This document shows positions 61,301 through 64,000 of a DNA stretch of 64,000 nt, one piece after another. A model generated the notes under the pieces. It was given only the letters and a program-made list of their open reading frames with translations, had not been told where the DNA came from and made no database searches. Source of the DNA: JAVVHH01 sp965199665 (lineage in GTDB: Bacteria > Pseudomonadota > Alphaproteobacteria > Acetobacterales > Acetobacteraceae); contig OZ241208.1 in NCBI GenBank assembly GCA_965199665.1, positions 2,542,001 to 2,606,000 of the forward strand. Direction: 5' to 3'. Numbering within the stretch: position 1 is the first letter of the stretch; each line of letters begins with the position of its first letter. Made by a program: the position numbers and the translations under genes.

Positions 61301-61543
61301 GCACCGCGCCGACGCAATCACTGCCTCGAGATACAAGTCGACCGACATCGGGTGCAGCAGCCGCCGCAGGTTCGCCAGCCGCAAGCTCGGGCGCCCCTGG
61401 CCGAGAGCGTCCCACGCCGCCGCGGCCGCGCCGAGGTCGCTGTCGGAAAAGGAGAGCAGCACCAGGTCGGCCGGGCTTTGGCCGAGGTCGTCGACCGCCT
61501 CTTCCGCCTCGAGCGAATGCGTCTCCCGGACGAGGAGATGCAC
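58319..61543 (-). CDS. cobN: Cobaltochelatase subunit CobN
   Basis: The large ATP-dependent chelatase subunit that binds the corrin and cobalt. The 1074-residue product starts at GTG 61543 (VHLLVRETHSLEAEEAV), three bases... just after the cobW stop. Motifs: CVVVRLLGGLGYWRYGVEEL, LGCVLSDYPGGGRVGHAVGL, HVGAHGTLEWLPGKSVALSR, VILGVAPVRDPASARVTGFE-like blocks and GMRRHGYRGAAEIARALDGL near the end. The partner chelatase subunits (CobS/CobT of the aerobic nomenclature) are not in the window. Residues about 182-216 contain a non-conserved insertion that looks repeat-derived (see 60898-61000). Confidence 0.94.
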   Translation of the reverse strand: MHLLVRETHSLEAEEAVDDLGQSPADLVLLSFSDSDLGAAAAAWDALGQGRPSLRLANLRRLLHPMSVDLYLEAVIASARCVVVRLLGGLGYWRYGVEELAALCRARGIALALLPGDGRDDDALATLSTVAPEMRARLAACLEQGGPENLRRALGLAAHLAGLGADPEEPALELPMAGELTPLTASPAGRADEAGCGACDRTFSHERERARDGEAGRAAIVFYRSHLQAGDIAPIEALAAALAARGLAVRAFYVASLKEPGSAAYVAEQMGAWRPDVVLNATAFSAPLEAAGAVVLQVVLAGSSPQSWAASARGLAGTDLAMHVVLPELEGRLLTGAISFKREGAAVPGLEFARTVHAPCGCGIRLAAERAAGWARLARAERPVLGCVLSDYPGGGRVGHAVGLDTFASLCAILGRLGTAISADALIAGLCHAPARPTLDLETYRGLFDELPGSARAAIVAAWGPAEADPSIVAGAFTHRHVLAGSAVLAVQPDRGSPLDRKAGYHDPDCPPRHGFVAFYLWLRHIVRADALLHVGAHGTLEWLPGKSVALSRGCFPALLTGGLPVIYPFIVNNPGEAAAAKRRLGAVTVGHMTPPLRPAGLHGPLEALLEEYASADGMDRRRTALLRRAILDEAEGGLLAESGATADLPEDDRLARLDAYLCDVKDAQIRDGLHVFGDAPGEWDGLLAALSGRFVPPGPAGAPSRGRADVLPTGRNLYSIDPRAVPTEAAMTLAAAAAAALLRRHLQDQGEYPRSIVLNLWGSTTMRTGGEDLALAMILLGVAPVRDPASARVTGFEVVPLALLDRPRVDVTLRISGLFRDAFAAQIELFDAAVRAVAARDEAADWNPLAGAEPAARVFGPAPGCYGTGVGVALEGSWTDRAALGQAYLAASSTAYGRDGTGDFAALAAAADAYVQIQDHRETDLLEGSETASHGGGFAALADGLGSAPALYHADTGVPDAPVVRTVAEEVIRTVRARAANPVWIAGMRRHGYRGAAEIARALDGLTAHAATLPQRFDAQFDLLWGATLGDAETDHFLREANPAARDGMLARFDDARRRGLWHSRRNDVGGPW
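60898..61000 (-). other. Repeat-like insertion within the cobN reading frame
   Basis: About 34 codons inserted between the conserved CobN parts ending LELPMAGEL and starting AAIVFYRSHLQAGDIAPIEA. The peptide LTASPAGRADEAGCGACDRT and FSHERERARDGEAG has odd composition. The DNA holds CCTTTCCC (60917-60924) and GGGAGAAGG (60931-60939) around a short loop, close to the CCTCTCCC...GGGAGAGG palindrome at 58269. It stays in frame. Confidence 0.5.
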
Positions 61544-61545
61544 CG

Positions 61546-62601
61546 CTAGTCTCTGGCGGCGGCGCCGATCGCCGCCTCGATCGAGGCCCGGTCGAGGCCT
61601 GTCTGGCCGATCACCACCACGCCGCCCTCGCGCGCCTCGCCCGGCCGCCAGGCGCGGTCGAACTCCTGCCTGAACCGCCCTCCGACGCCCTGCACCAGCA
61701 GCCGCATCGGCTTGCCGCGCACGCTGGCGAACCCTTTCATCCGCAACACGTCGAACTGCTCCGCGACCCGGCGCAGCCCGGCCACGAACGGCTCCGCCGC
61801 CCCGATCTCGCCGATCGGGACCACGAAGCTCTCGAAATCGTCGTGCTCGTGCTCGCCATCCACCGCGTCGTGGTGCGACGGCCGTGCCGCCAGGTCGCCC
61901 TCCGCCGCGGCCCCGAGGCCGAGCAGGATCGCCGGGTCGAGCCGCCCCTCGACGGTGCGCACCATCTTGACCGCGCGCGGCACGGCGCCGGCGATCTCGG
62001 CCTCCAACCGTTGCATGGACGCGCCGTCCAGCAGGTCCGCCTTGTTCAGCACGACCAGGTCGGCCGCGCCGAGCTGGTCCTCGAACACCTCGGCAAGCGG
62101 GTTGTCGTGGTCGAGCGACGGATCGGCCGCCCGCTGGCGCGCGACCTCGGCCGGGTCGTCCGCGAACCGGCCGGACGCCGCAGCCGGCGCATCGACCAGC
62201 GCGATCACGCCATCGACGGTGACGCGCGTGCTGATGCCGGGCCAGTTGAACGCCTTGAGCAGCGGCTTGGGCAGCGCCAGCCCGCTCGTCTCGATGACGA
62301 TGTGCTCCGGCGGGTTGGGCCGGTCCAGCAGGGCCTGCATCGTCGGCAGGAAGTCCTCGGCGACGGTGCAACATAGGCAGCCGTTGGACAGCTCGACGAT
62401 GTCGTCCTCGCTGCAACCCTCGATCCCGCAGGCGCGCAGTACCTCGCCATCGATGCCGAGCTCGCCGAATTCGTTGACGATCACGGCGATCCGCCGCCCG
62501 CCGGCATTCATCAGCAGGTGCCGCACCAGCGTCGTCTTGCCGGCCCCCAGGAAGCCGGTGACGATGGTGGCCGGGATCTTGGCTCCAGCGGGCGCGCTCA
62601 T
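61546..62601 (-). CDS. cobW: CobW-type GTP-binding metallochaperone
   Basis: A G3E-family GTPase thought to deliver cobalt for B12. The 351-residue product has Walker A GFLGAGKTTLVRHLL, the G3E EFGELGIDGEVL, the metal-binding GCLCCTV, TSGLALPKPLLKAF and the guanine-specificity NKADLLDG. A histidine/acid-rich loop (HHDAVDGEHEHDD) in the C-terminal half may bind metal. It lies 2 bases before cobN and overlaps DUF1636 by four bases; both are under the cobalamin riboswitch. Confidence 0.94.
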   Translation of the reverse strand: MSAPAGAKIPATIVTGFLGAGKTTLVRHLLMNAGGRRIAVIVNEFGELGIDGEVLRACGIEGCSEDDIVELSNGCLCCTVAEDFLPTMQALLDRPNPPEHIVIETSGLALPKPLLKAFNWPGISTRVTVDGVIALVDAPAAASGRFADDPAEVARQRAADPSLDHDNPLAEVFEDQLGAADLVVLNKADLLDGASMQRLEAEIAGAVPRAVKMVRTVEGRLDPAILLGLGAAAEGDLAARPSHHDAVDGEHEHDDFESFVVPIGEIGAAEPFVAGLRRVAEQFDVLRMKGFASVRGKPMRLLVQGVGGRFRQEFDRAWRPGEAREGGVVVIGQTGLDRASIEAAIGAAARD

Positions 62602-62969
62602 GCCGCCACCAGCGACGGCACGCGCCCGAGCACGATGTGGGCCAGCGAGGCCGGCCGCTTGGAGGGCATGACGGCGCCCGTCTTGGCCTGCGCATACGCC
62701 CCCGCGAAGGTCAGCAGGTCCGGCGCCAGCGCTTCGGACAACCCGCCGAGCAGGTAAGTCCACTTGCCGGGCGCCGAGATCGCGGCCGCGCAGCCGGTGT
62801 TGCAACTCGCCAGGCAGTTGACCGGCAACACCCGGACGGCCGGGCTGCCATCGGCCAGCGCCGCGACGGTGTCGTAGAAATACTGGCCAGCCGGCGTTTG
62901 ACCCTCCGGCAGCGGAAGGCCCGCCCGGCAGGTGACGCAAACATGGAGACACGGAACACACTCGGACAC
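62598..62969 (-). CDS. DUF1636 family metal-binding protein
   Basis: A 123-residue protein with a thioredoxin-like 2Fe-2S ferredoxin pattern: HVCVTCRAGL, then VNCLASCNTGCAAAIS near the middle. DUF1636 proteins commonly sit in front of cobW in alphaproteobacterial B12 loci. The function is unknown; delivery or sensing of cobalt, or redox support to CobG, are ideas only. The start is GTG at 62969, behind AAAGGGGTGAG. It is the first gene after the riboswitch. Confidence 0.85.
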   Translation of the reverse strand: MSECVPCLHVCVTCRAGLPLPEGQTPAGQYFYDTVAALADGSPAVRVLPVNCLASCNTGCAAAISAPGKWTYLLGGLSEALAPDLLTFAGAYAQAKTGAVMPSKRPASLAHIVLGRVPSLVAA

Positions 62970-63017
62970 AGCTCACCCCTTTCTCCGGGGCACCCCGCCC
63001 GGCGTGATGGTTGACGA

Positions 63018-63200
63018 GGATGGCAGGTCTCCTGGCTCACGGTTCAACGCCGATCCGCCCGCCTTCCCAGCCCCGAGGGGGCCAGTGGCATCGTGGCGGA
63101 GGGCTCACCGCTTACAGTTGCGGGGGCAGCCGCGGCATCGCACCGCGTTCCCTTTTCATCCCCCGGCCCGTGCGGGTGGGGGAACCATCCATTGCCGGCT
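63018..63200 (-). promoter_or_regulatory. Cobalamin riboswitch
   Basis: On the minus strand all core blocks of the class appear in order: GGTTCCCCC at about 63186, GCAACTGTAAGCGG at 63121-63108, the B12 box GCCACTGG at 63089-63082, GGGAAGGCGGG at 63068-63058 and the closing GAGCCAGGAGACCTGCC at 63038-63022. It ends about 50 bases before the GTG of the DUF1636 gene. The stretch between contains GGGGTGCCCC, which could fold to hide the ribosome-binding site. It should switch off DUF1636-cobW-cobN-cobGHIJ when cobalamin is plentiful. The rest of 62970-63322 shows no gene. Confidence 0.93.
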
Positions 63201-63322
63201 ATACGCGCCACCACACACGCCGTCAAAGGCGAGCAAGCGTAACCAGCGCGCAACCTCGACCCGGACGCCGTGTCTCGGACGCGCTATAGGCTCACCGGCA
63301 ACCATCACCGAAAGCGAGTTCC

Positions 63323-63814
63323 CTGTCCGACATCACGCTCGTCCTCGGCGGCGCCCGCTCCGGCAAGAGCCGCCATGCCGAGTCGCTGTTCGGCCCGGGG
63401 CCGCGGACCTACATCGCCACCGCGCAGGCCTTCGATGACGAGATGCGCGAGCGCATCGCCACCCACCGCGCCGACCGCGCCGAGGCCGGCTGGGTCACGG
63501 TCGAGGAGCCGCTCGACCTGCCCGATGCGCTCCGGCAAGCCGATGCGCCGGTCCTGGTCGATTGCCTCACGCTGTGGCTCAGCAACCTCCTGCTCGCCGA
63601 GCGCCCGATCGAGTTCGCTCCGCTCGAGGCCGCGCTGGCCGGGCGGCGGCACCGCACCGTGCTGGTCTCCAACGAGGTCGGCCTCGGTATCGTGCCGGAC
63701 AACGCGCTCGCCCGGCGCTTCCGCGACGAGGCCGGACGGCTGCACCAACGCCTGGCGGCCCAGGCCGACGCCGTCACCCTCGTGGTGGCCGGCCTCCCCA
63801 TGAGGATCAAATGA
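63323..63814 (+). CDS. cobU: Adenosylcobinamide kinase / cobinamide-phosphate guanylyltransferase
   Basis: It phosphorylates adenosylcobinamide and adds GMP (CobP in aerobic nomenclature). The product of 163 residues reads SDITLVLGGARSGKSRHAES (P-loop at once), TYIATAQAFDDEMRERIATH (with RIATHRADR), VLVDCLTLWLSNLL and VLVSNEVGLGIVPDNALARR. All family motifs are intact. The only NTG codon between the upstream in-frame stop (63287) and the P-loop is CTG at 63323, preceded by AAAGCGAG. A start at ATG 63443 would remove the P-loop. The stop overlaps cobO. Confidence 0.9.
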   Translation: MSDITLVLGGARSGKSRHAESLFGPGPRTYIATAQAFDDEMRERIATHRADRAEAGWVTVEEPLDLPDALRQADAPVLVDCLTLWLSNLLLAERPIEFAPLEAALAGRRHRTVLVSNEVGLGIVPDNALARRFRDEAGRLHQRLAAQADAVTLVVAGLPMRIK

Positions 63815-64000
63815 CCGAAGACGACGAACGCCACCGCGCCAAGATGGCCAAGCGCAAGGCGGTGCAGGATGCCGAGGTCGCGGGCAAGACCGTCGCCGAG
63901 AAGGGCTTGCTGATCGTCAACACCGGGCCGGGCAAGGGCAAGAGCACCGCCGCCTTCGGCCTCGTGCTGCGCATGCTGGGCCAGGGCAAGCGCGCGGGCG
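63811..64000 (+). CDS. cobO: Cob(I)yrinic acid a,c-diamide adenosyltransferase (5' part only)
   Basis: It adds the 5'-deoxyadenosyl upper ligand to cobalt. Only 63 codons are present before the window's right edge: MTEDDERHRAKMAKRKAVQD, then GLLIVNTGPGKGKSTAAFGL with the P-loop and RMLGQGKRAG. This is the N-terminus of BtuR/CobO, with the characteristic NTGPGKGKSTAA. The ATG overlaps the cobU stop (ATGA). Confidence 0.95.
   Translation, partial: MTEDDERHRAKMAKRKAVQDAEVAGKTVAEKGLLIVNTGPGKGKSTAAFGLVLRMLGQGKRAG

Noticed and set aside
58319..62695. Apparent 1458-residue CobW-CobN fusion frame
   Set aside because: CobW is complete in another frame with its own stop at 61546. The upstream part of the long frame has no CobN similarity.
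63443..63814. cobU starting at the first ATG
   Set aside because: This would remove the P-loop GGARSGKS and the first 40 residues, all of which are conserved and in frame.

Overview
This is a high-GC alphaproteobacterial chromosome segment. Acetobacteraceae or a close relative is the best guess. The guess rests on the gene order nuo - coaX - RNase J - DUF1467 - proS - lolC, a short editing-less type of ProS, a TIGR02300 (FYDLN) gene divergent from aroA, an oxygen-dependent style cobalamin pathway with CobG and CobN, and dense coding with many 1-4 base gene overlaps. No complete mobile element, CRISPR array or rRNA is visible. The only mobile signature is one broken phage-type gene.

Layout. 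(1) 1-4943, minus strand: partial lolC, proS, a DUF1467 gene, RNase J and coaX. (2) 4950-19269, minus strand: a complete 14-gene nuo operon (A to N, separate nuoC and nuoD) for proton-pumping complex I. (3) 19428-25035: tRNA-Asp, an amber-interrupted HK97-gp10-like phage gene, an LprI-like gene, a periplasmic unknown, cmk and aroA, the FYDLN gene and a PEP-CTERM surface protein. (4) 25045-31986: a two-subunit biotin-dependent acyl-CoA carboxylase (methylcrotonyl-CoA type), a deletion scar joining the tails of a TetR regulator and an alpha/beta hydrolase, a flavin monooxygenase divergent from a creatininase-family hydrolase, and a BPSL0067-type putative amidase. (5) 32062-36547: a beta-hydroxyacid dehydrogenase followed by opgG and opgH for periplasmic glucans. 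(6) 36544-45718: a ROK-regulated sugar ABC importer with a PfkB kinase, a phosphoesterase, a SAF-domain oxidoreductase and an MFS carrier. (7) 45821-64000: a large cobalamin biosynthesis island, bluB to cobO, with a cobalamin riboswitch at about 63018-63200 ahead of DUF1636-cobW-cobN-cobGHIJ.

The cobalamin island is the most interesting part. It pairs the oxygen-dependent marker enzymes CobG, CobN and CobE with CbiD in place of CobF. It is built as three repeating modules. In each, one plus-strand gene (cobC, cbiD, cobK) starts within about 11-26 bases of a divergent minus-strand gene and ends by overlapping the tail of a minus-strand gene by 28-91 bases. Palindromic repeat sequence appears to have entered the reading frames of cobN and possibly cobG, and the cobinamide kinase gene has only a CTG as a plausible start. 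Two conserved gene neighbours are missing from their usual places: birA between nuoN and coaX, and rpsA after cmk. All family names come from reading motifs and order, without database searches.
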